64,000 nt of DNA from Prevotella sp902465605 (GTDB taxonomy: Bacteria; Bacteroidota; Bacteroidia; Bacteroidales; Bacteroidaceae). How positions within the stretch are numbered: the stretch's first letter is position 1; every line of letters begins with the position of its first letter. The stretch is taken from NCBI GenBank assembly GCA_902465605.1, contig CABQNT010000013.1:14684-78683 (forward strand), in the 5' to 3' direction. Below the pieces are notes generated by a model. That model did not search any database, was not told the origin of the DNA, and was given only the letters and a program-made list of their open reading frames with translations. Position numbers and translations under genes: made by a program. Positions 7,872 through 15,079 of this stretch are shown piece by piece.

Positions 7872-8438
7872 TTATTCGCTCACGCGACTCAGGTAACTGC
7901 CATCACGGGTGTCTACCTGAATCAGTTCGCCCTCATTGACGAACAGCGGAACACGTACTTCTACGCCTGTTTCGAGCGTAGCCGGCTTGGTAGCGTTGGT
8001 GGCGGTGTTGCCCTTGATGCCCGGTTCAGAGTGAGTGATGCGCAAAACGGTCTTCACCGGCATTTCAGCCAACAGCACACTGCCATCACTGGTGTCGGTA
8101 ACAACCTCTACTACATCGCCTTCTTTCATGAAGTCTCCACCCGTCACAGCGGATTTGGGCAAAGGAATCTGCTCGAAAGTTTCCTGGTTCATGAAGATAC
8201 AACCAGTAGCATCTTCATACAAATACTGATAAGGACGACGCTCAACACGCACATCTTCCAATTTAAAGTTGATTTGGAAAGTACGCTCCAATACACGACC
8301 ATCAGAAACATTCTTCAGCTTCGTAATCATGACTGTGTTACCCTTGCCCGGCTTTCTATGCTGAAAATCGATGCAAGTCCAAATTTTTCCGTCAAGACGG
8401 ATACATGTTCCGATCTTTATTTCCTGTGAATTGATCAT
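7872..8438 (-). CDS. efp: Elongation factor P
   Basis: 188 residues, the normal length. EF-P relieves ribosome stalling at polyproline stretches. The N-terminal KOW-like domain carries the loop RKPGKGNT with lysine at position 32, the site that is modified or left bare in different bacteria. The OB domains follow, ending with the family signature GVEVRVPLFVNEGELIQVDTRDGSY. No EpmA or other modification gene is visible here. It is divergent from rpmH. A TAACTTTG box at 8503-8496 (minus), about 58 nt upstream of the ATG, is a candidate -7 element, without a clear -33 box. Confidence 0.97.
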   Translation of the reverse strand: MINSQEIKIGTCIRLDGKIWTCIDFQHRKPGKGNTVMITKLKNVSDGRVLERTFQINFKLEDVRVERRPYQYLYEDATGCIFMNQETFEQIPLPKSAVTGGDFMKEGDVVEVVTDTSDGSVLLAEMPVKTVLRITHSEPGIKGNTATNATKPATLETGVEVRVPLFVNEGELIQVDTRDGSYLSRVSE

Positions 8439-8554
8439 TTGTTTGTTTATCTTGAATAATTAGTTATGTCGCTTGTAACGCTTTATAAAACGGTGCAAAG
8501 TTACGAATAAATTGCAAAAAAGCATACTTTTTGAGCCGAAAAATAGTTTAATCC

Positions 8555-8585
8555 TTTGTTATTCCGAAAATAATGAGTACTTTTG
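8555..8585 (+). promoter_or_regulatory. Promoter of rpmH
   Basis: TTTG (8555-8558), 19 bp, TACTTTTG (8578-8585): an exact match to the Bacteroidetes primary-sigma consensus TTTG-N19-21-TAnnTTTG, 44 nt before the rpmH start. Confidence 0.85.
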
Positions 8586-8629
8586 CACCCCAAAGTAATC
8601 AGAAAACAATAATATAAATATCAATAACA

Positions 8630-8785
8630 ATGAAGAGAACATTTCAGCCACACAACAGAAGAAGGGTGAACAAACACGGATTCCGTGAGAGAATGGCAAC
8701 AAAGAATGGTCGTCGCGTACTGGCTTCGCGTCGTGCTCATGGCCGCAAGAAATTAACCGTTTCTGACGAACATCACGGCAAATAA
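8630..8785 (+). CDS. rpmH: 50S ribosomal protein L34
   Basis: A 51-residue, very basic protein beginning MKRTFQPHNRRRVNKHGF and continuing RMATKNGRRVLASRRAHGRKK, which is diagnostic of L34, with a short acidic/His tail (SDEHHGK). It is a component of the large ribosomal subunit. It has its own consensus promoter and a strong terminator, so it is monocistronic here. The usual bacterial neighbours rnpA and yidC are absent. Confidence 0.98.
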   Translation: MKRTFQPHNRRRVNKHGFRERMATKNGRRVLASRRAHGRKKLTVSDEHHGK

Positions 8786-8813
8786 GCAAGCATAGCTTAT
8801 CGGGCGTGACGCC

Positions 8814-8849
8814 AAAAAGCAGCAAAGAAATAGGTCTTTGCTGCTTTTT
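8814..8849 (+). terminator. Intrinsic terminator of rpmH
   Basis: AAAAAGCAGCAAAGA (8814-8828) pairs perfectly with TCTTTGCTGCTTTTT (8835-8849) with a 6-nt loop. The A/T-flanked stem can work in both directions. Confidence 0.9.
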
Positions 8850-8941
8850 GCATCTTTCAACGCTACGGTGGCGACAGTTAACCCACACTCAACGCACAAG
8901 CGGCAACAGTTAACCAGTGCAGAAAAAACAAGAACTTTTAT

Positions 8942-8972
8942 TTTGTATTATCTGCGAATTGACCTATCTTTG
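8942..8972 (+). promoter_or_regulatory. Consensus promoter, distal copy, upstream of the PASTA operon
   Basis: TTTG (8942-8945), 19 bp, TATCTTTG (8965-8972). It is followed by GCATAAAACAGGCTGCAC, the start of a repeated intergenic motif that recurs about 130 bp downstream. Confidence 0.75.
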
Positions 8973-9073
8973 CATAAAACAGGCTGCACCTCTGCAGTTC
9001 AAACACAGTTTGACTGCTTTCGGTTTGCACTGTTTTTGCATAAGATAGGCAGCGCCTAAGCATAGTAAACAAA

Positions 9074-9104
9074 TTTGCTTTTTGTGCGTTTTGCACTATC
9101 TTTG
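9074..9104 (+). promoter_or_regulatory. Consensus promoter, proximal copy, for the PASTA-rluD-ddl operon
   Basis: TTTG (9074-9077), 19 bp, TATCTTTG (9097-9104), again followed by GCATAAAGATAGG. The predicted start of transcription is near 9111, about 54 nt before the first gene. The 315-bp gap 8850-9164 holds nothing else I can name. Confidence 0.85.
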
Positions 9105-9164
9105 CATAAAGATAGGTTGCCATGAATTTGGCCATACTATATCAACAAGCCATCAAGAAAGGGA

Positions 9165-9974
9165 ATGAAATCATCTGAATTTTTCAATAAATTTAAGAGC
9201 TTTTACCTGTGGGGGAACCTCCTGGGCATGGCCGTCGCCATTGTTTTGGTCTGTCTTGGTGTGCGATATGGCCTTGATATCTACACGCACCACGGCGAAT
9301 CGATTGCTATTCCCGACGTGAAGCGAAAATCTTTCAAGGAAGCAGAGAAAATATTAAGTCAGTTAGGCTTTAAGGCTGTGGTGAGTGATACGGGATATGT
9401 GAAGACAATACCCCCCGACTGTGTGTTGGAACAAACGCCCGCAGCTGGCGACAAGGTGAAGACTGGACGCATTATCTACCTCACTATCAACGCCTCAAAA
9501 TCACCAACCATCACCCTACCCGATGTTATTGACAACAGTTCGCTGCGTGAAGCTATGGCCAAACTCACCGCCATGGGCTTCAAAGTGGGCACACCTCAAT
9601 TCATTCCAGGCGAGAAAGACTGGGTATACGGCATTCTGGTTCGAGGGAAACATGTGGTGACAGGCGACAGGATTTCCATCGAAGACACGGTGATTATCCA
9701 AGCGGGAAACGGCATGCGCGACTCCACTGACGTGATTGACTATGTAGATCCGATTTATCCTGAATATGACCCAAGCGAAGAGGATGACGTTGATGGATTT
9801 GAAGAAGTGACGGGACCAGTGACGGAAACGGAAGAAGCAACAACTCATCCACAAGAGGTCAAACCCATCAACCCAAGCAAAACGGAACCCACCGTGCCAC
9901 AGAAGAAAGAACCGACGGCATCCAGGAAGACCGAACCGACCACGCCTAAATCACCCAAATCCACACCAAAATAA
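9165..9974 (+). CDS. PASTA domain membrane protein
   Basis: 269 residues: a short cytoplasmic N-terminus, one transmembrane helix (about 16-38), then two extracytoplasmic PASTA domains (about 47-111, from IPDVKRKSFKEAEKILSQLG, and about 115-185, from LPDVIDNSSLREAMAKLTAMG). The tail from about 195 is acidic and then rich in Pro, Thr and Lys, and is likely disordered. PASTA domains usually bind peptidoglycan or stabilise cell-wall enzymes. No kinase or transpeptidase domain is attached, and D-Ala-D-Ala ligase sits two genes downstream. It is first in an operon with gaps of 6, 19 and 9 nt between the first four genes. Confidence 0.9.
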   Translation: MKSSEFFNKFKSFYLWGNLLGMAVAIVLVCLGVRYGLDIYTHHGESIAIPDVKRKSFKEAEKILSQLGFKAVVSDTGYVKTIPPDCVLEQTPAAGDKVKTGRIIYLTINASKSPTITLPDVIDNSSLREAMAKLTAMGFKVGTPQFIPGEKDWVYGILVRGKHVVTGDRISIEDTVIIQAGNGMRDSTDVIDYVDPIYPEYDPSEEDDVDGFEEVTGPVTETEEATTHPQEVKPINPSKTEPTVPQKKEPTASRKTEPTTPKSPKSTPK

Positions 9975-9980
9975 GAATAG

Positions 9981-11048
9981 ATGGCCGAAGAAGCACAGGA
10001 CATGACGTTGTTGGAAGACGATGAGGAACAGCAACTTTATGAGCATTTCCGCATCGTGGTAGACAAAGGACAGGAGCCTTTGCGGGTGGACAAGTACATG
10101 TTTGAACGCCTGAAGCACTCCAGTCGCAACCGCATTCAAAAGGCCGCGGACGCCGGATTCGTGCATGTAAACGACCAACCCGTGAAGAGCAACTACAAAG
10201 TTCGTCCTTTGGATGTCATCACGCTGATGCTGGATGCGCCGCAACACGACCATACCATTGAGGCCGAAGACATTCCCTTGGACATCGTGTATGAAGATGC
10301 CGACCTCATGGTGGTTAACAAAGCGCCCGGCATGGTGGTGCATCCGGGTGCCGGAAACTTTCACAGAACGCTGATTAACGCCGTGGCTTGGCACCTGAAA
10401 GACCTGACTTCGTTCGATGCCAACGACCCCGCCGTGGGGCTTGTTCATCGCATCGACAAAGACACCAGCGGACTGTTGGTCATCGCCAAGACACCTGTTG
10501 CCAAGACAAAGCTTGGACTTCAGTTCTTCAACAAGACCACTCACCGTAGCTACAACGCCTTGGTGTGGGGCAACTTCAACGAGGAGGAAGGGCGCATAGA
10601 GGGCAACATCGGACGAGACCCGAGAGACAGGTTGCGCATGAACGTGTTTCCACCCGACAGTGAGATAGGCAAAAGCGCCGTTACACATTATCGCATACTC
10701 GAGCGTTTCGGCTATGTAACGCTCGTGGAATGCATCTTGGAAACGGGAAGAACGCATCAGATACGCGCCCACATGAAGCACATTGGGCACCCGCTGTTCG
10801 GCGATGAGCGATATGGTGGTACCGAAATTCTGCGCGGACAACGCAGCTCAACCTACAAAGCATTCATTCAAAACTGCTTCAAAGTGTGCAACCGACAAGC
10901 CTTGCACGCCAAGACATTAGGATTTGTACACCCCACAACAGGCCGACAAATGGACTTTACCTCCGACTTGCCCAACGACATGCAGCAGCTCATCGACAAG
11001 TGGAGCATCTATGTTCACGGCACTAACAACGATACTTTTGAAGAATAA
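9981..11048 (+). CDS. rluD: 23S rRNA pseudouridine synthase, RluD family
   Basis: 355 residues: an acidic N-terminal extension, an S4 RNA-binding domain (about 33-95, LRVDKYMFERLK), then the RluA/RluD catalytic domain with VHRIDKDTSGLLVIAK, where D159 is the expected nucleophile, and GRTHQIRAHMKHIGHPLFGDERYGG. The RluD group isomerises uridines of 23S rRNA helix 69. Exact target positions are inferred from the family. Confidence 0.92.
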   Translation: MAEEAQDMTLLEDDEEQQLYEHFRIVVDKGQEPLRVDKYMFERLKHSSRNRIQKAADAGFVHVNDQPVKSNYKVRPLDVITLMLDAPQHDHTIEAEDIPLDIVYEDADLMVVNKAPGMVVHPGAGNFHRTLINAVAWHLKDLTSFDANDPAVGLVHRIDKDTSGLLVIAKTPVAKTKLGLQFFNKTTHRSYNALVWGNFNEEEGRIEGNIGRDPRDRLRMNVFPPDSEIGKSAVTHYRILERFGYVTLVECILETGRTHQIRAHMKHIGHPLFGDERYGGTEILRGQRSSTYKAFIQNCFKVCNRQALHAKTLGFVHPTTGRQMDFTSDLPNDMQQLIDKWSIYVHGTNNDTFEE

Positions 11049-11067
11049 ACAAAAAAATAAATCATCT

Positions 11068-12069
11068 ATGAATGATCTGAAACGTAACATTGCCATCGTT
11101 TGCGGTGGCGATTCATCAGAATACGACGTATCCATACGTTCGGCACAAGGCCTCTATTCGTTTTTCGACAAAGAGCGATACAATGTCTACATCGTCACCA
11201 TCAAGGGACAAGACTGGAACGTTTGCTTTGACAACGGCGACACGGCCAGCATCGACAAAAACGACTTCTCGTTCGTGAAAGAAGGCGAAGCCGTGCTTTT
11301 CGACTACGCCTACATCACCATTCACGGCACCCCAGGTGAGAATGGCATCCTGCAAGGCTACTTTGAGCTGTTGCACATACCCTACTCTACCAGCGGTGTA
11401 TTGGTGGAAGCAATGACCTTCAACAAGTACGTATTGAACAACTACCTCGCTGCATTCGGCGTCAAAGTGGCCAAAAGTATGTTGGTGAAACGTGGGGAAG
11501 AGGACAAACTCTGCGAGCAGGAGGTGCAAGATGCCCTTGGCATGCCCTGCTTCGTCAAGCCTGTCGCTGACGGTTCGAGCTTCGGAGTGACCAAAGTGAA
11601 GAACACAGACCAGCTGGCTCCGGCTTTGCGCAGGGCCTTCATGGAGAGCGACACGGCCATGATTGAGCATTTCATGGATGGAACCGAACTGTCCATCGGC
11701 TGCTACAAGACCCGCGAGAAGAGCGTGGTGTTCCCTGCAACAGAGGTGGTGAGCAGCAACGAATTCTTCGACTACGACGCCAAATACAACGGACAGGTGC
11801 AGGAAATCACACCTGCCCGCATCTCTGAGCAAACGGCCAAGGAGGTTGCTGAGCAAACAAGTAAGATCTATGATATCCTACAATGCAACGGCATCATCCG
11901 CATCGACTACATCATCACCAAGGACGAAGCGGGCCAAGACGTGGTGAACATGCTCGAGGTGAACACCACTCCGGGCATGACACCAACCAGCTTTATTCCA
12001 CAACAGGTACGCGCTGCAGGTCTGAACATCACCGACGTGCTGACCGAAATCGTAGAAAATCAATTCTAA
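11068..12069 (+). CDS. ddl: D-alanine--D-alanine ligase
   Basis: 333 residues from the ATG at 11068 (MNDLKRNIAIVCGGDSSEY). The frame is open further upstream into rluD, but that part is unlike the family. ATP-grasp ligase features are seen: IHGTPGENGILQGYFELL, YSTSGVLVEAMTFNKY, PCFVKPVADGSSFGV, and the metal-binding C-terminus MLEVNTTPGMTPTSFIPQQ. It makes the D-Ala-D-Ala dipeptide for peptidoglycan. It is within the operon headed by the PASTA protein. Confidence 0.96.
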   Translation: MNDLKRNIAIVCGGDSSEYDVSIRSAQGLYSFFDKERYNVYIVTIKGQDWNVCFDNGDTASIDKNDFSFVKEGEAVLFDYAYITIHGTPGENGILQGYFELLHIPYSTSGVLVEAMTFNKYVLNNYLAAFGVKVAKSMLVKRGEEDKLCEQEVQDALGMPCFVKPVADGSSFGVTKVKNTDQLAPALRRAFMESDTAMIEHFMDGTELSIGCYKTREKSVVFPATEVVSSNEFFDYDAKYNGQVQEITPARISEQTAKEVAEQTSKIYDILQCNGIIRIDYIITKDEAGQDVVNMLEVNTTPGMTPTSFIPQQVRAAGLNITDVLTEIVENQF

Positions 12070-12078
12070 CTCCTCATC

Positions 12079-13227
12079 ATGCATATCCCATCCGAATTCG
12101 ACTCCATCCGTCCTTTCGAACCCGAAGAGCTGCCGAAAGTGTTCGATCGGCTGTTGGCCGACCCACAGTTTCAGCAGGTGTTGGCCTATCTTTATCCCAA
12201 TGTGCCTTTGGATGCAATTGCCAAACGGCTGCATGTCTGCAAGACGAACGTTGACTTTCAGAAGGCTTTCGCCTATGAGTTCTTAGAGAAGCTGTTGGCG
12301 CAGAAAGCCAAGAGTTGCGACATGGATGCCACAGCCATCAGCAATGAGCGCAACTACACGTTCATCAGCAACCACCGTGACATTGTTCTCGATTCGGGAC
12401 TGTTGGCGAAACTGCTGATAGACCACAACTTTCCGACCACCTGCGAGATTGCCATTGGCGACAACCTGCTGTCGCTACCATGGGTCAAAGACTTGGTGCG
12501 GGTCAACAAGGCCTTCATCGTAGAGCGCAGTGTGTCGTTCCGAGAGATGCTTGCCACCAGCAAACGGCTCTCCGCATACATGCACTTTTCCATCGGAGAG
12601 AAGAAAGAAAACATCTGGATAGCACAGCGAGAGGGACGTGCGAAGGATTCTGACGACCGCACGGCAGAAAGCATATTGAAGATGATGGCCATGGGTGGAG
12701 AGGGCAACATCATCGACCGACTGCAACAACTGCATCTAGTTCCGCTGACCATCTCGTACGAATACGACCCCTGCGACTACCTCAAAGCGGCCGAGTTCCA
12801 ACTGAAGCGCGACAATCCTGACTGGCAAAAAGGACCGCAAGACGACATCGTGAGCATGCAAACGGGCATCATGGGCTACAAGGGACACATCCACTATCAC
12901 TGTGCACCCTGCATTGACGATTACCTCAGCACACTGGATGCCAACATGCCAAAGGCCGATTTGTACCGCATGATAGCCGCGCACATCGACCAAGAGATAC
13001 ACCGTAACTACCGCATCTATCCCAATAACTACGTCGCCTACGACCTGTTGGAAGGAAACAACGCTGCATCGAGCCACTACACCCCGCAGGACAAAGCTAC
13101 GTTTGAGCAATATCTGTCGGACCAACTCGCCAAGATAGACATCCCCAACAAGGATGAAGCCTACCTGAGAGAGCGCATGCTCACGATGTATGCCAATCCC
13201 TTGAAAAACCATTTAGCCGCATGTTGA
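12079..13227 (+). CDS. PlsC/PlsB-like acyltransferase
   Basis: 382 residues. The central region has acyltransferase blocks: FISNHRDIVLDSG (His at about 99), NKAFIVERSVSFREM, and IWIAQREGRAKDSDDRT, comparable to motifs I to III of glycerol-phosphate acyltransferases. Motif I reads HRDIVLD, so the canonical HxxxxD spacing is not exact; the Asp two after His or the one six after may serve. No obvious signal or membrane helix. It probably acylates a lysophospholipid or similar acceptor at the inner membrane, by analogy. Its end overlaps the next gene by 7 nt. Confidence 0.72.
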   Translation: MHIPSEFDSIRPFEPEELPKVFDRLLADPQFQQVLAYLYPNVPLDAIAKRLHVCKTNVDFQKAFAYEFLEKLLAQKAKSCDMDATAISNERNYTFISNHRDIVLDSGLLAKLLIDHNFPTTCEIAIGDNLLSLPWVKDLVRVNKAFIVERSVSFREMLATSKRLSAYMHFSIGEKKENIWIAQREGRAKDSDDRTAESILKMMAMGGEGNIIDRLQQLHLVPLTISYEYDPCDYLKAAEFQLKRDNPDWQKGPQDDIVSMQTGIMGYKGHIHYHCAPCIDDYLSTLDANMPKADLYRMIAAHIDQEIHRNYRIYPNNYVAYDLLEGNNAASSHYTPQDKATFEQYLSDQLAKIDIPNKDEAYLRERMLTMYANPLKNHLAAC

Positions 13228-13874
13228 GAATCACTGCCCTCGCCTTGAGCGTTATAAGCCTGTTGGCAGCCTGCACCATCGACCCCTACGAGGCAGGCGA
13301 CGGACAATACTCGTACCTCAAAGCCGAGATGGCAGACATGCACACCGCAGCCAAATGCAAGGTAGATTACGCCATGACGGACACCGATGAGAAGCTCACA
13401 TTCAGTCCTCCCTTCAACTGTCATTGGGCCACCACGCCCGACAGTACCTACCGAGCCATGCTCTACTATAAAAAATCACCTGACAAAACGGAAGGTAACA
13501 CATGCGTCAAGGTGTGGGTGTTGCACCCCATGAAACCATCAAAGGACATCCCCACCGATCCCGTGAAGCTGCAAAGCTGCTGGCTAAGCCAAAACAAGAA
13601 GTACATCAACCTGCGCTTGGGCGTGATGTCTGGAAAGCCCAATGACGAGAAACAGAAGCAAAAAATTGGCATCGTGCTCAACAAGCAAGTGACACACGCC
13701 AATGGCAAAATGGCCATTGACCTACAGCTGTTGCACAACCGCAACCACGTTCCTTCATATTACACCAACATCCTTTACATCAGTATACCCACGGCATCCT
13801 ACAAATCCGGCGATTCCATCCGTCTTAAAGTAAACACCTACCAGGGCATGGTGGAGAAAACTTTTGTTTTGTAA
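13221..13874 (+). CDS. NigD-like lipoprotein
   Basis: 217 residues. A signal peptide ends in the lipobox LLAAC (Cys at about 18), so it is a lipoprotein. The remainder is a beta-rich domain of the NigD-like type found across Bacteroidales (C-terminal YTNILYISIP and SGDSIRLKVNTYQG). Its function is not known. It is last in the operon and overlaps the acyltransferase gene by 7 nt, so translational coupling is likely. A 22-nt repeat array starts 3 nt after its stop. Confidence 0.7.
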   Translation: MLRITALALSVISLLAACTIDPYEAGDGQYSYLKAEMADMHTAAKCKVDYAMTDTDEKLTFSPPFNCHWATTPDSTYRAMLYYKKSPDKTEGNTCVKVWVLHPMKPSKDIPTDPVKLQSCWLSQNKKYINLRLGVMSGKPNDEKQKQKIGIVLNKQVTHANGKMAIDLQLLHNRNHVPSYYTNILYISIPTASYKSGDSIRLKVNTYQGMVEKTFVL

Positions 13875-13876
13875 AT

Positions 13877-13964
13877 ATTGAGCTCAGTTTCCAAAAGTAA
13901 TGAGTTTAGCTGTCAAAGGCAATGAGTTTGGCATCCAAAGACATTGAGTTTAGCAGTCAAAGGC
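13877..13964. repeat. 22-nt periodic array (4 units) after the NigD-like gene
   Basis: Units at 13877, 13899, 13921 and 13943, each 22 nt, of the form A(A/T)TGAGTTT-N5-CAAA-N3, each with an imperfect dyad (TTT...AAA). It begins 3 nt after the stop codon. The remaining 180 bp to the convergent lipoprotein gene at 14147 hold an imperfect inverted repeat near 14033-14050 and nothing else clear. Confidence 0.8.
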
Positions 13965-14146
13965 ATTCATATTACAATATCTCCCTAACAGGTAACGTAT
14001 TGAAGGAATCTGTACCTTTACTTTAGAACGAACATTGAAATCGTTCGAGTGGCCTCAACTCCTATGCGTTAGAACGGATATATGATGCCATTTCACAACA
14101 GCTCCATGCGAAGACTGTACGAGCATGGCCTGCGCTAACTGTACTG

Positions 14147-15046
14147 CTACTCCCTGACTTGCATCTCCACACGCTCTTTCATCACTTTGGTTGATTTGCC
14201 CATTTTGTACGAGTAGCACAGTAAAAACACGTTCGTTTTCACCCCGTAAGTCTCCTCCACCTTAAAAATATTGGGGTACTTCGGATCATTGTCAATCTGT
14301 TGAACCTCGAGAGAACCATAAGGCTTGATGGTCACCTTTCCGTCTTTGGCTACTGTGAGGATGAGAGAAGTTTTTCGAATCGCATCCTCTTGTGACACAA
14401 ACGACTCTGTACCCGCCACCATCCTCACACTATTGCTGGTCAGTGGAAACAAGGTTTTGTTGGCTGCGGTAACCATTCCATCGACCAGACCCGTCATGGT
14501 GTAGAGTGAAGAACCCCTGACTTGGGAGGCGAAATCGTTTTCCAAAACCACCTGATACAGAATAGTACTCTTTTCCGGATTGAGTTCTATGTCAGAAGCT
14601 GCTGTTGCTTTCAAAGAGATAAAATAGGTTGAATCGGGTGACAAGCCTTCCGGACGCAACTTAATCATGGTTCGCCCAGTAAGCTCTCCTGCCTTGATAC
14701 GAATGGTATGATCGGGGATATCGTATTGATTTGGCGACAGCGCCTTGGCATACATGGAAGCGTCAGCGTCAAAATTGCTATAATTGTAGTGTGCCAACGG
14801 CATAGGATCTTCTTCCAAGACAATTTGCATATCACGTGCCGGTGCATGTGTACCACCCACAGAAGCAGCAATATAGCCAATGACCTCTTTGTCATTGAGA
14901 TGCACGACCTCTTGGAACAAATTGTATTCACCACTGCTAATCAAGGCAATACGGTTCTTATACATCTCTCGTTCGAAAATCTCATTGTCGTTACATGAAA
15001 CCAGCATTCCAAGCATGACCAATAAGATGAGTGATTGATATTTCAT
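14147..15046 (-). CDS. DUF1735/DUF4361-type surface lipoprotein of SusCD locus 1
   Basis: 299 residues. A lipobox LVSC (Cys about 18) marks a lipoprotein. An N-terminal domain of about 130 residues (MYKNRIALISSGEYNLFQEVVHL...) resembles DUF1735 and the C-terminal half resembles DUF4361 (SSLYTMTGLVDG...). These are found in glycan-binding lipoproteins encoded after SusC/SusD pairs. It probably binds the substrate at the surface. Last gene of the locus, 33 nt after the SusD-like gene. Confidence 0.7.
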   Translation of the reverse strand: MKYQSLILLVMLGMLVSCNDNEIFEREMYKNRIALISSGEYNLFQEVVHLNDKEVIGYIAASVGGTHAPARDMQIVLEEDPMPLAHYNYSNFDADASMYAKALSPNQYDIPDHTIRIKAGELTGRTMIKLRPEGLSPDSTYFISLKATAASDIELNPEKSTILYQVVLENDFASQVRGSSLYTMTGLVDGMVTAANKTLFPLTSNSVRMVAGTESFVSQEDAIRKTSLILTVAKDGKVTIKPYGSLEVQQIDNDPKYPNIFKVEETYGVKTNVFLLCYSYKMGKSTKVMKERVEMQVRE

Positions 15047-15079
15047 TGATATATTCCTCTTTATTTGTTAACTGATTAA

